From Natrinema halophilum (lineage in GTDB: Archaea > Halobacteriota > Halobacteria > Halobacteriales > Natrialbaceae): a stretch of 64,000 nucleotides of DNA. Every line of letters starts with the position of its first letter. Positions within the stretch are counted from its first letter, which is position 1. The stretch lies in the NCBI RefSeq assembly GCF_013402815.2, contig NZ_CP058601.1:1302001-1366000 (forward strand), in the 5' to 3' direction. Below, one piece after another: positions 8,550-17,126 of the stretch. The position numbers were made by a program, and so were the translations under genes. Below the pieces are notes generated by a model. The model was not told where the DNA came from and made no database searches. It was given only the letters and a program-made list of their open reading frames with translations.

Positions 8550-10327
8550 CGACTCACCTCCGGCGTCCGCTCGAACGCGTCGTCCGATTCCGTCTCCGAA
8601 TCTGCGGCCGACTGTTCGATCGCCTCGAGCGCCGTGAGGACGCCGTCCATCTTCTTTTCGGTCTCCCGGTATTCAGCCGCGGGGTCGCTATCCGCGACCA
8701 GTCCCGCGCCGGCCTGAACCGTGATTCGATCGCGTTTGCGCCCGTCTCGCGAGTCGTCTCTGCACGCTCGCTCTTCCGCGTCTCGTGGCACCGCGCCCGC
8801 TTCAACGGTCGCGGTCCGTATGACGATGGCGACGTCTGCGTCGCCGGTCCAGGAGTAGTAGCCGACGCCGCCCCCGTAGAGACCACGTGGTTTTGACTCT
8901 AGGTCGTCGATGATCTCCATCGCTCGGATTTTCGGTGCACCCGAGAGGGTCCCTGCGGGGAACGCCGCCCGCGTCGCATCGAACGCGTCTGCATCTTCAG
9001 CCAGTTTCCCGGTTACGGTCGACTCGATGTGCTGGACGTGGCTGTACTTCAGGACGTTCATGAACTCGTCGACGCGGACCGATCCCGGCTCCGAAACCCG
9101 TCGAACGTCGTTGCGCGCGAGGTCGACTAACATCGTGTGTTCGGAGCGTTCCTTTCCGTCGGCTAGCATCTCGCCGGCGAGCCGGCGATCCTCGACGGGA
9201 CTCGAACCCCGGTCGCAGGTGCCGGCGATCGGATTCGACATGACGTCTCGGCCCCGAACCGAGATCAGCGTCTCCGGACTGGCCCCGACGACGGTCAGAT
9301 CGTCGTGATCGAGCAGATACATGTACGGCGACGGATTCACCTCACGCATCGCCTCGTAGAAACCGAGCGGATCGACCTCACCGTACAACTCTCGAGTACG
9401 GGAGATAACGCCCTGATAGATATCGCCGTCGAGGACGTGCTCTTTCGCCCGCCGAACGCTTTCCTCGTACTCGTCACTGGGGCCTGCGATTTCGTCTTCC
9501 CGGACGAACCCGCCCGTTTCCGGCTCCGCGGCATCGCGCAGGGTCGCCGCGACCGCGGCGGCTTCGTCACCGAGCGCGTCGTACACCTCGCCGGGATCGT
9601 CGTCTGCTTCGAGAACCGGCGTGAAGATAAGCGAGACCGTCCCGTCGCGCTCGTCGAACGCCAGCGTCTTGGTCGTCAGGAGGAACTGGGCGTCCGGGAA
9701 CCGCGAGTTCGGGCGCTCCAGTCCCACCTCCTCGAGCCACAGGTCGTAGACGGCGTCGTAGGCCAGAAAGCCGACCAGCCCGCCCTCGAGGTGCTGGCGA
9801 TCGTGGTCGGGAACGTTCTCGAGGCGCACGTTCGGCATCGCCGCCCGGAGCGCGTCGACGGTGTCGCCATCGGCGTCCGTTCGCGGAGATCCGTCCGCGG
9901 ACGGGAGGTCCGCGCCCATCGCTTCCAGCGGCACGTCGTCGGTGAGCGATTCGATCGTCGCCTCGCCGGACTCGACCGTCACGACGGCTTCGGGATCGTA
10001 CCCCACGTAGGAGAACCGCGCGTGGCGCTCCGCGTCCGCAGCACTCGGCCGGAATGCTCCGTCGGGATCGCTCGAAGCGGTCTTCTCCGCGCTCTCGAGT
10101 AGAAAGGCGTAGGGGGATCGCTCGCCGTCGCCCGCGTCCGTCCGCCCGGTGAGCGCGGCGTACGCGGCAAGCGGCGTCGTATCGACCTCGAGCGTCGCGA
10201 CGGTGCGGACCACGGCCGGGCGGTCTCGCCGGTCCGCGCTCGTTCCCGCGTGGTCGCGGAACGTTTCCCGGTCGATATCGAACGCCGACGGCTGGAACGT
10301 AGCTGATTCGGGTGTTGATTCGGACAT
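8546..10327 (-). CDS. trpE: anthranilate synthase component I
   Basis: This chorismate-utilising enzyme has 593 residues and makes anthranilate together with TrpG. An N-terminal regulatory region (LEVDTTPLAAYAALTG, EGGLVGFLAYDAVYDLW) precedes the chorismate-binding domain. That domain includes DIYQGVISRTREL, GASPETLISV, PIAGTCDRGSSPVED, ERSEHTMLVDLARND, FPAGTLSGAPKIRAMEII and GLYGGGVGYYSW. A divergent Asp/Arg-rich insertion (about residues 520-545, around ERACRDDSRDGRKRDR) interrupts the C-terminal part and is unlike the core. It starts 12 nt after trpF. Confidence 0.97.
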   Translation of the reverse strand: MSESTPESATFQPSAFDIDRETFRDHAGTSADRRDRPAVVRTVATLEVDTTPLAAYAALTGRTDAGDGERSPYAFLLESAEKTASSDPDGAFRPSAADAERHARFSYVGYDPEAVVTVESGEATIESLTDDVPLEAMGADLPSADGSPRTDADGDTVDALRAAMPNVRLENVPDHDRQHLEGGLVGFLAYDAVYDLWLEEVGLERPNSRFPDAQFLLTTKTLAFDERDGTVSLIFTPVLEADDDPGEVYDALGDEAAAVAATLRDAAEPETGGFVREDEIAGPSDEYEESVRRAKEHVLDGDIYQGVISRTRELYGEVDPLGFYEAMREVNPSPYMYLLDHDDLTVVGASPETLISVRGRDVMSNPIAGTCDRGSSPVEDRRLAGEMLADGKERSEHTMLVDLARNDVRRVSEPGSVRVDEFMNVLKYSHVQHIESTVTGKLAEDADAFDATRAAFPAGTLSGAPKIRAMEIIDDLESKPRGLYGGGVGYYSWTGDADVAIVIRTATVEAGAVPRDAEERACRDDSRDGRKRDRITVQAGAGLVADSDPAAEYRETEKKMDGVLTALEAIEQSAADSETESDDAFERTPEVSR

Positions 10328-10339
10328 AGTGATCGCTAG

Positions 10340-10990
10340 TTACGGCTCCGCCGTTCGACGGACGTTCTTGGCTCGGTCGACGAACGATTGGACCGCGGTG
10401 GCGTCTTTGATGCCGCCGCGTTCTTCGACGCCGCTCGCCACGTCGACGGCGAACGGTCCGACGGTCCGAACGGCGTCACCGACGTTTTCAGGGGTGAGAC
10501 CCCCCGCGAGGATCACCGGCGACTCGAGATCCATAGCGGCCGTCCGGGTCCGATCCCAGTCGTGGGTTCGGCCGGTGCCACCGCCCCCGTCCTCGCTCAC
10601 AGTGTCGACGATGAGGCCGTCGACGAGGTCGTCGTAGGTCGTCGCTGTCGTCGCATCGTCGGCGTCGACAGCGAGCAGGATGTCGACGTCCAGTTTTGCA
10701 CGGAGATACGCGAGGTCTCCGGGTCGGATGCCACCGTGGATCTGGATCGCGTCGGGTTCGATTTCCTCGACTAGTTCGATCGCGTCCCCCGGACCGTCCG
10801 GCATCGTTACGAGTACGCTCGTCACGAACGGCGGCGCGGCCGTCGTGAGCGCCTTCGCCCGTTCGACCGATACCTCTCGCGGCGTGTCGACCGAGACGTC
10901 GCAGATAATACCGACTGCGTCCACGCCCGCGTCGACGGCCGCCTCGAGGTCGGCTTCCCTCGTCATCCCGCAGATCTTCACGCGAGTCAT
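10340..10990 (-). CDS. trpF: phosphoribosylanthranilate isomerase
   Basis: This 216-residue TIM-barrel enzyme catalyses the Amadori rearrangement of phosphoribosylanthranilate to CdRP. The catalytic Cys lies in the opening strand MTRVKICGMTREADL. The catalytic Asp/phosphate regions are visible in DGLIVDTVSEDGGGGTGRTHDW and the closing LAGGLTPENVGDAV with DVASGVEERGG. Its start overlaps the trpD stop by 4 nt, so the two are translationally coupled. Confidence 0.96.
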   Translation of the reverse strand: MTRVKICGMTREADLEAAVDAGVDAVGIICDVSVDTPREVSVERAKALTTAAPPFVTSVLVTMPDGPGDAIELVEEIEPDAIQIHGGIRPGDLAYLRAKLDVDILLAVDADDATTATTYDDLVDGLIVDTVSEDGGGGTGRTHDWDRTRTAAMDLESPVILAGGLTPENVGDAVRTVGPFAVDVASGVEERGGIKDATAVQSFVDRAKNVRRTAEP

Positions 10991-12009
10991 CGTCCCGTTC
11001 CGGCCGGTTTCGGCGTCGCGTCACAGAGTTGCTCGAGTTTCCGTGACGCCGCGCCGGTGTCGATGGCCTCGCGGGCCGCCTCGGCTCCCGCCTCGAGCGA
11101 GTTTGCTTCACCGGCGACGTAGATCGCCGCGCCGGCGTTTGCGAGAATGACGTCCCGTTTCGCACCGGTAACATCGCCGGCGACGATCCCCTGCATATCG
11201 GCCGCGTTCTCCTCGGGAGTACCCCCGGAGATAGCGTCGATATCGTGCTCGTCGAGGCCGATATCGGCCGGTTCGACCGTATACTCCTCGACAGCGGAAC
11301 CGTCGATTTCCGCGGCGACCGTTTCGCCGTGGACGGCGATCTCGTCGGTACCGGCCCCGTGGACGACCATCGCGCGGTCGACGTCCATTCGTGCCAGCGC
11401 ATCCGCGAGCACGGGGACGAGATCAGGATCGTAGACGCCGACGATCTGTGCGTCCGCACCGGCCGGGTTCGTCAGCGGTCCGAGCACGTTGAAGATGGTT
11501 CGCATCCCGAGTTCCTTTCGCGGACCGATGACGGCCTTCATCGCCGGGTGGAACACCGGTGCGAGCATGAACCCGATGCCGTCGTCCTCGATGGCGTCCT
11601 CGACGGCCGGCGGTTCGGCCTCGACGTTGACGCCGACCTCCTCGAGTACGTCCGCACTACCCGACGAGGAGGAGACTGAATAGTTCCCGTGCTTGGCGAT
11701 CGGGATACCGGCACCGGCTGCGACGATCGCGCTCGTCGTCGAAACGTTGATCGTATCGTAATCGTCACCGCCGGTTCCGCACGTATCGACCAGCGGTTCT
11801 CGATCGGGCGATATCGTGCGTGCTGCCGACCGCATGCCCTCCGCGAAGCCGGCGATCTCGGCTTCCGTCTCCCCTTTCGCGCGCAGCGCCGTCAGCAGTG
11901 CGCCGATCTGTGCTTCGGTTGCATCTTCGAAAACGGCCGTCGAAGCTGCTCGAGCGTCCGCTTGCGTGAGATCCGTTCCGTCCGTAACTCGTTCGACGTA
12001 CTCCTTCAT
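10987..12009 (-). CDS. trpD: anthranilate phosphoribosyltransferase
   Basis: This 340-residue enzyme transfers phosphoribose from PRPP to anthranilate. The motifs are the PRPP loop DTCGTGGDDYDTINVST, KHGNYSVSSSSGSADVLE, FMLAPVFHPAMKAVIGPRKELGMRTIFN and VHGAGTDEIA. The frame is open further upstream (to 12186), but ATG 12009 (MKEYVERVTDGTDL) matches the family's N-terminus. It also sits downstream of a TATA element and an inverted repeat. It is the first gene of trpDFEG; the usual companion operon trpCBA is not in this window. Confidence 0.96.
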   Translation of the reverse strand: MKEYVERVTDGTDLTQADARAASTAVFEDATEAQIGALLTALRAKGETEAEIAGFAEGMRSAARTISPDREPLVDTCGTGGDDYDTINVSTTSAIVAAGAGIPIAKHGNYSVSSSSGSADVLEEVGVNVEAEPPAVEDAIEDDGIGFMLAPVFHPAMKAVIGPRKELGMRTIFNVLGPLTNPAGADAQIVGVYDPDLVPVLADALARMDVDRAMVVHGAGTDEIAVHGETVAAEIDGSAVEEYTVEPADIGLDEHDIDAISGGTPEENAADMQGIVAGDVTGAKRDVILANAGAAIYVAGEANSLEAGAEAAREAIDTGAASRKLEQLCDATPKPAGTGR

Positions 12010-12020
12010 TGTGGTCACCA

Positions 12021-12068
12021 ATGTACGTAGTTGTCTTACAATGTCCAAATTCGTACATCCACTTAAGC
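12021..12068 (-). promoter_or_regulatory. trpDFEG promoter with TRP-box-like inverted repeat
   Basis: On the reverse strand a TATA-like CGCTTAAGTGG (centre about 12065) precedes trpD by about 56 nt. The perfect inverted repeat ATGTACG (12021-12027) / CGTACAT (12052-12058) flanks the predicted transcription start, at about -19 to +18. In the methanogen Methanothermobacter, the repressor TrpY binds TGTACA-type TRP boxes; each arm here carries TGTACG/CGTACA. That this is a tryptophan operator in a haloarchaeon is an inference. Confidence 0.5.
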
Positions 12069-12199
12069 GTATCGACCGGGCCCGTGGGGTCGACTCGCGT
12101 ACGGCGGTCGATTCGAAACCTTCAATTGTAGTGGCCGGCAACCAGTGAGTGGAGACAGCGTGGCGCGGGATGTCAGGCTGTGTCACCGCAAGAACGGAC

Positions 12200-12274
12200 G
12201 GGTTGGTGGTCTAGTCTGGTTATGACACCTCCTTGACATGGAGGAGGCCGGCAGTTCAAATCTGCCCCAACCCA
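12200..12274 (+). tRNA. tRNA-Val (anticodon GAC)
   Basis: The acceptor stem GGGTTGG pairs with CCAACCC and the discriminator is A. The anticodon stem CCTCC/GGAGG holds the loop TTGACAT with anticodon GAC. The T arm is GGCAG-TTCAAAT-CTGCC. No CCA is encoded. Degenerate copies of its T-arm region follow downstream. Confidence 0.96.
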
Positions 12275-12941
12275 CTAATTTTGCTGACACAACAACGAGA
12301 AGCGTAGCGACGAGTCCACGGTCGCAAAATGGTCGGCAGTTCGAACCAGGGGTGAAGCGACGTGGAACGGCCGTGGTTCAAATTTCCCTCACCGTCTCTC
12401 TTCCTCACCCATCTTCCGAACGTACTCCTCACTCCGGTCGTCGCGGCATTCAGAAGAAATGACGCGGAGAGTTACTGTCGATCGGAATCGTCACCACCAG
12501 ATTCGAATCGGACGGATCTTCGTTTGGAAAGCGATCAAAGCGAGCGAGAAAGCCCATCGCAGCGACTTCCAGCGGATCTCCGAGACAAGTACTCAAGGCT
12601 GATGACGGAGTTGCTGTCTCCGGTGGGGAAGCAAACGAAGGGGTCTACTCGAGGGGAGACGGCCGCGGTTCGGACCCGACGGCGACCAGGACCCATTCGA
12701 GAAGGGCGGAACGCGGATCGTTCGAGTCCTGCGCTCTCGTTCTCACACCCGATCAGACGAAACCGGACGTTCGGGACCCCACGAAACGAATCACTTGGGC
12801 CGTGCCACGTTCGACGGTGACGTTCGACCCAACTGGGTCGACCGGCCCCAACGCTGCGGACGGAAGATTCCGATCGATCCCGCGACCGACGTTTCCCAGA
12901 CGCGTACTGACTTTGTTGGATCGGAGCCAGCGTGATCGAAA
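12275..12941. other. gene-free region with tRNA-Val 3'-like fragments
   Basis: Directly after tRNA-Val there are two partial echoes of its T arm: GTCGGCAGTTCGAACC (12332-12347) and GGCCGTGGTTCAAATTTCCC (12369-12388). They resemble worn attachment-site or duplicated tRNA remnants. The rest, to the end of the Lrp gene, has only overlapping short frames without motifs. This marks the left edge of the catabolic island. Confidence 0.45.
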
Positions 12942-13427
12942 CTACTCCGTGAGCGTTTCGACGAGGGTTTCGATCTCGAAGTCGTTGAGCGGATTCGGTT
13001 CGTCTTTGACCGTCGTGATGACGAACTTCGAAGAGGTCCGCTCGATCTCGTCGATCGATTCGTAGTCCTCGACGAGCGATTCGACGCTCTCACGGTTGGC
13101 AACGTGCGCGATGACGACGAAGTCTGTGGCGCCCATCGTGAAGTACACCTGATTGACGCCCTCGACGTCGGCGAGTTTCTCACCGACGGTATCGTGGTAC
13201 CCTTCCCCGAACTCGGCCCAGACTTCCGAGATGAGCGTGATCGAGAGCCCGACCTTCTCGAGGTCGATGTCGTAGAGGTCGTTTTCGATGACGCCCGACT
13301 CCCGAAGCTGGTTGAGCCGGTAATGAACCGTCGACTTCGGGATCCCAATCGCCTCTTCGATTTTATCCGGGCTGGCTGTTCCCTCTCTAGCGATCGTAGC
13401 CAAAATCTGAATGTCTTTTTCGTCCAT
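12942..13427 (-). CDS. Lrp/AsnC family transcriptional regulator
   Basis: This protein is about 161 residues. An N-terminal winged helix-turn-helix (DIQILATIAREGTASPDKIEEAIGIPKSTVHYRLNQLRESGVI) is followed by an RAM-like effector domain with GVNQVYFTMGATDFVVIAHV. Such proteins bind amino acids or related metabolites and often control neighbouring transport or catabolic genes. It is the natural regulator candidate for the island to its right. ATG 13427 (MDEKDIQIL) is the usual family start. A GTG at 13451 is also possible, since a TATA-like AATATACAT (about 13476-13484) lies 28 nt before it. Confidence 0.88.
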   Translation of the reverse strand: MDEKDIQILATIAREGTASPDKIEEAIGIPKSTVHYRLNQLRESGVIENDLYDIDLEKVGLSITLISEVWAEFGEGYHDTVGEKLADVEGVNQVYFTMGATDFVVIAHVANRESVESLVEDYESIDEIERTSSKFVITTVKDEPNPLNDFEIETLVETLTE

Positions 13428-13451
13428 GAACGAAGTCTGAATATCATCCAC

Positions 13452-13836
13452 TGATAGCGGGCACCTACAAATGTATATTGGTCGAAGTCAGTCGGACACT
13501 GATTGAGGTCAACCGGTGAGACGATCGAAGATCGGAATCAGACCTGCAACCCGGACCTCGTGGTGCTCGGACGCGTCGCGATTGACGCACTTTCCGGCAG
13601 CGGCCTGTTCCCGTGTGTAGACGAGTGGTGGGATCGGGCTGCGGACGTCGCTTCGACGGCCGGCCGACCATATCGGAACGTCACACTCCAACGGTCTTTC
13701 TGGGGATGCGACTGTACTGCAGTTGGGGTTTCGGTGTCACTCGAGCAACCGTTACAACGTGGACCGAAGCCTTCAGAAGAGGAGAGTCCCCATACGGGCT
13801 GTTGTAATTCACCAGCCGTCGTGTTCACGAATGCGT
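13452..13836. other. intergenic region between regulator and SDR gene
   Basis: About 385 bases. It contains the probable promoter of the Lrp gene (AATATACAT on the reverse strand near 13480). Overlapping short frames on both strands show no recognisable motif, and I see no RNA gene. Confidence 0.5.
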
Positions 13837-14610
13837 TTACGTCGTCCACCCGCCATCTACGACGAGCGTTTCACCAGTGATGAATCCGGCAGCATCACTC
13901 GCTAAGAACAAAACGGCATTCGCAACGTCCACCTCGGTTCCGAGCCGGTCGAGTATCGTTTTCTGACGCTTGACTTCCGCTTTATCTGGATCCGAAAGTT
14001 CGTCCTTCCCCATCCCCGCTTCGATTATTCCCGGTGCGACCGCGTTAGCGCGGATGCCTTCCGAACCGTAGTCAACTGCGACCTGTTTCGTATGATTGAG
14101 GACGGTCGCTTTCGAGGGTGCGTAGGTCGCGTATTCTGCCGACCCTTTCATACCAGCAATACTAGCGACGTTGACGATACATCCTCCTGTTGTGCGAAGG
14201 CTATCGAGACTGAATTTGGTCATAAGCACTGCGCCTCGAGCGTTGACTGCCTGGACCGCATCCCAGTCTTCGACGGAGATCTCTTCGATGGAGCCCAGTC
14301 GATTGATGCCGGCGTTGTTTACGAGAACGTCTATCTCGCCAGATTCGTCCCGAATGTTGGATATCGTCCGTTCGATCTCGCCGGCATCCCGGAGGTCACA
14401 CTGGAAAAACTCGGCCTGGCCCCCCGCTTCCGTTATCCGTTCGTGAGTTGCTGATTCCTCGTCCCGTGGATTCTTCGATAGGTCCACTATCGATACGGCC
14501 GCGTTCAGAGCACCGAATTCGATCGCTATTTTTCGCCCAATACCCGCTGCTGCACCCGTTACAACGACGTGCGTATCCTCGAAATCAACGCCATTCCGTA
14601 GTACTGACAT
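13837..14610 (-). CDS. SDR family NAD(P)-dependent oxidoreductase (first)
   Basis: This 257-residue Rossmann-fold dehydrogenase has the classical SDR signatures. They are TGAAAGIGRKIA for nucleotide binding, DLRDAGEIE, NNAGINRLGSIEE, the catalytic Ser in NVASIAGMKG, Tyr/Lys in YAPSK, and the C-terminal FITGETLVVDGGW. Asp after the second strand (SIVDLSK) suggests NAD+ preference. It lies 58 nt after livF in the same direction, so it probably belongs to the transporter operon and oxidises or reduces the imported compound or a breakdown product. The substrate cannot be deduced. Confidence 0.92.
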   Translation of the reverse strand: MSVLRNGVDFEDTHVVVTGAAAGIGRKIAIEFGALNAAVSIVDLSKNPRDEESATHERITEAGGQAEFFQCDLRDAGEIERTISNIRDESGEIDVLVNNAGINRLGSIEEISVEDWDAVQAVNARGAVLMTKFSLDSLRTTGGCIVNVASIAGMKGSAEYATYAPSKATVLNHTKQVAVDYGSEGIRANAVAPGIIEAGMGKDELSDPDKAEVKRQKTILDRLGTEVDVANAVLFLASDAAGFITGETLVVDGGWTT

Positions 14611-14668
14611 GATGTATTACTGCTGTGGATTTATTGATATCGTTCTCGTCACGTTACTGTAGACGGTC

Positions 14669-15382
14669 TCATAACGTCCGTTCGCCGAGATACATCTCGA
14701 CCAGTTCGTCTTCGTCTTCAAGTTCGCTCGGACGACCGCTGAACTCCAGTTGTCCCTGCTCGAGGAGGAAGACGTGTTCTGCAATATTGAGAACTTCTCT
14801 TACGTTTTGTTCGACAATCACCATGTCTATCCCTTCCTCTTTGAGACGTTCGAGATGAGTGAATATTTCGGTAACCAAATTCGGCGCGAGACCGGCGCTT
14901 GGCTCGTCGAGGAGAAGAAAGTCCGGGTCAGCCATCAGAGCGCGGCCCATAGCTACCATCGCCTGTTCACCGCCGCTCATAGAACCAGCCTGCTGGGAGA
15001 GTCGCTCCTCGACCCGAGGAAAGGTGTCGAAAACGTACTCGTATCGTTCGTCGAGAACGTCGTCGTCATCCGTCAAATAAGCCCCCATTCGGAGGTTCTC
15101 TTTGACGGTCATCTCGGGAAAGACGCTACTTCCCTGTGGCACAGTTACAATCCCTCGCTTGACGATTTCCTGTGAGTCGCAGTCCTGAATTTCCGTGTCG
15201 TTGTGACGGATCGTTCCGCTCCAGCACGAGACCAGACCGTTGATCGTTTTCAGCGTCGTCGACTTTCCGCTGCCGTTCGGTCCGATTATACAATTCACTC
15301 GACCGTCCTCGAACGTGAGGGAGAGGTCGTTCAATACCTGGTTTTCGTCGTAGCCACTGTTGACGTCTTCGAGTTCGATCAT
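14669..15382 (-). CDS. livF: ABC transporter ATP-binding protein, LivF type
   Basis: This 237-residue cytoplasmic ATPase belongs to a branched-chain amino acid (HAAT) family importer. It shows Walker A IIGPNGSGKSTTLK, Q-loop VPQGSSVFPEMTVKENL, the signature SMSGGEQAMVAMGRAL, Walker B FLLLDEPSAGLAPNLV and the switch His region replaced by IVEQNV. That IVEQNV pattern is characteristic of LivF. The length is typical. It overlaps livG by 4 nt (ATGA). Confidence 0.95.
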   Translation of the reverse strand: MIELEDVNSGYDENQVLNDLSLTFEDGRVNCIIGPNGSGKSTTLKTINGLVSCWSGTIRHNDTEIQDCDSQEIVKRGIVTVPQGSSVFPEMTVKENLRMGAYLTDDDDVLDERYEYVFDTFPRVEERLSQQAGSMSGGEQAMVAMGRALMADPDFLLLDEPSAGLAPNLVTEIFTHLERLKEEGIDMVIVEQNVREVLNIAEHVFLLEQGQLEFSGRPSELEDEDELVEMYLGERTL

Positions 15383-16089
15383 TGTCCACCTAAGTACGCG
15401 CTCCGCACCTGTTCGTTATCACGGACCTCTTCGAACGGCCCATCGGCGATTTTTTGCCCGTTGTGCATGACGACAACGCGATCGCAGAGGTCGGCTATGA
15501 TCGACATGTCGTGTTCGATGAGCAAAAACGTATGACCGTCGTCGTGGAGGTCGCGAATATAATCCATGATGTCGTCCATCAATGCCGGGTTCACACCAGC
15601 AGCAGGCTCATCCAGCAAAATGATTTCGGGATCGAGCATCAGTGCACGACCAATCTCGAGCAATTTCTTTTGCCCGCCACTCAGATCTTTCCCGCGGCTG
15701 TCAGCTTCGTGATCGAGTTCGATATCGTCGAGAATCCGTTCCGCACGTGACTCCTTTTCGACCCGTGAGAGATCAGGAGTATTTGCAACCATCATATTTT
15801 CTCTCACGGTCATGGTTCCGAACGGTTTTGGTCTCTGGAACGTTCGAACGATGCCGTGAGATGCTCGCTTTGCAGTGCCAAAGGACGTGATATCGGAGCC
15901 GGTCAACCGAACGGTCCCTCCGTCAATCGAATAGAACCCCGTTACGAGATTGAACGTGGTAGTCTTTCCACTCCCGTTGGGGCCGATCAATCCGACTATT
16001 TCGTTTTCTTCAACCGTCAAATCGAGGTGATCGACGGCGGTCAATCCACCGAACGATTTCGTTAAATCAGTTGTTTCTAGAACAGTCAT
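15379..16089 (-). CDS. livG: ABC transporter ATP-binding protein, LivG type
   Basis: This 236-residue second ATPase of the same importer has Walker A LIGPNGSGKTTTFN, then RTFQRPKPFGTMTVRENM, the signature DLSGGQKKLLEIGRAL, Walker B IILLDEPAAGVNPALM and switch His in LLIEHDMSII. The VTGFY..GTVRLTGSDI stretch after the P-loop is LivG-like. Its start overlaps the livM stop by 4 nt. Confidence 0.95.
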   Translation of the reverse strand: MTVLETTDLTKSFGGLTAVDHLDLTVEENEIVGLIGPNGSGKTTTFNLVTGFYSIDGGTVRLTGSDITSFGTAKRASHGIVRTFQRPKPFGTMTVRENMMVANTPDLSRVEKESRAERILDDIELDHEADSRGKDLSGGQKKLLEIGRALMLDPEIILLDEPAAGVNPALMDDIMDYIRDLHDDGHTFLLIEHDMSIIADLCDRVVVMHNGQKIADGPFEEVRDNEQVRSAYLGGQ

Positions 16090-17126
16090 TGTTCTTTTGA
16101 GGAATGTTCGTCTTGAGCCGATTGGCTTCCGAACGCGGACCGTAGCTTACCGGCTTGATCACGGAGAAGGTCCTGTTGTACAGAACTCCCGGCGAGCCCG
16201 CCAGGGAAAAACATGATAGTAAACATCAACAGGAGCCCCCAAAGCAGCAGGCGTATTTCACCGAAGGACCGGAAGAATTCGGAGAATCCGAGGACTGCGA
16301 TGACACCGACGACCGGACCGAGGCTCGTCCCGATACCGCCGATGACGGCCATCGCCATGAACTCGATCATCATTTCTATCGCCATCATCGATGGCGAGAA
16401 AATCCGAATGTTGAATGCGTGTATTCCTCCCGCCGTCCCAGCCATCGCGGAACTAAGAACGAACGCGTACACTTTATACCGATCTGTGTTGTTTCCGAGC
16501 ATCTTCGCTGCATCTTCCTCTTCTCTGATCGCCCGACCGATCAATCCGAACCGCGACCGAAGTAACACATAGAGAACGGCCAGATTAAGCAAAACGATGG
16601 CGAGAGCGAAATAATAGAGCGGGATCATGTTCCCATCGAAGAGTGCGGGGTGTTCGATGTACCCCATGGCACCGCCGGTTATGTCGTCGAGGACGTACAC
16701 TAACAGGTAGAGGATTTCTGCGTACGCTAACGTGGCCATCGCCACGTACGAGCCGCCGAGGCGCAGTATCATCGGTGCGATGATGAGACTTGCGATGGCC
16801 GCGCCACCGCCTCCGATAACGATCGTGGCGACCGGATGAATACCGTAGGTCCCTGCCAAGATGGCCGCTATATAGCCGCCGACGCCGAATAATGCAGCGT
16901 GAGCGAAGCTAAAGACGCCGAAGTAGCCGGCGATTAGATTCCAACTTGCAACTACGAGAACGAATACGACCATCTGGAGGACGATTTCGAACAGGTATCC
17001 GCCGAAAATCGCCGGGGCGAGCAGGGCAATCGCTAATACGCTGAGGGCGACGTATCCTTTTGGTGTCTTGGCATCCTCGACGATTTTCTGTCGGATCGAA
17101 TTGATCGAGTGTGAAAGAGTCATCAT
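16086..17126 (-). CDS. livM: ABC transporter permease, LivM type
   Basis: This is a 346-residue inner-membrane permease with about ten hydrophobic segments. The LivM hallmark is present: NLIAGYFGVFSFAHAALFGVGGYIAA, followed by GGSYVAMATLAYAEI and the coupling region RAIREEEDAAKMLGNNTDRYKVYAFVLS with AGTAGGIHA. The hydrophilic C-terminus (SQSAQDEHSSKEQ) is typical. It overlaps livH by 4 nt. Codon use here is clearly more AT-rich than in the trp region, consistent with transferred DNA. Confidence 0.94.
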   Translation of the reverse strand: MMTLSHSINSIRQKIVEDAKTPKGYVALSVLAIALLAPAIFGGYLFEIVLQMVVFVLVVASWNLIAGYFGVFSFAHAALFGVGGYIAAILAGTYGIHPVATIVIGGGGAAIASLIIAPMILRLGGSYVAMATLAYAEILYLLVYVLDDITGGAMGYIEHPALFDGNMIPLYYFALAIVLLNLAVLYVLLRSRFGLIGRAIREEEDAAKMLGNNTDRYKVYAFVLSSAMAGTAGGIHAFNIRIFSPSMMAIEMMIEFMAMAVIGGIGTSLGPVVGVIAVLGFSEFFRSFGEIRLLLWGLLLMFTIMFFPGGLAGSSVQQDLLRDQAGKLRSAFGSQSAQDEHSSKEQ

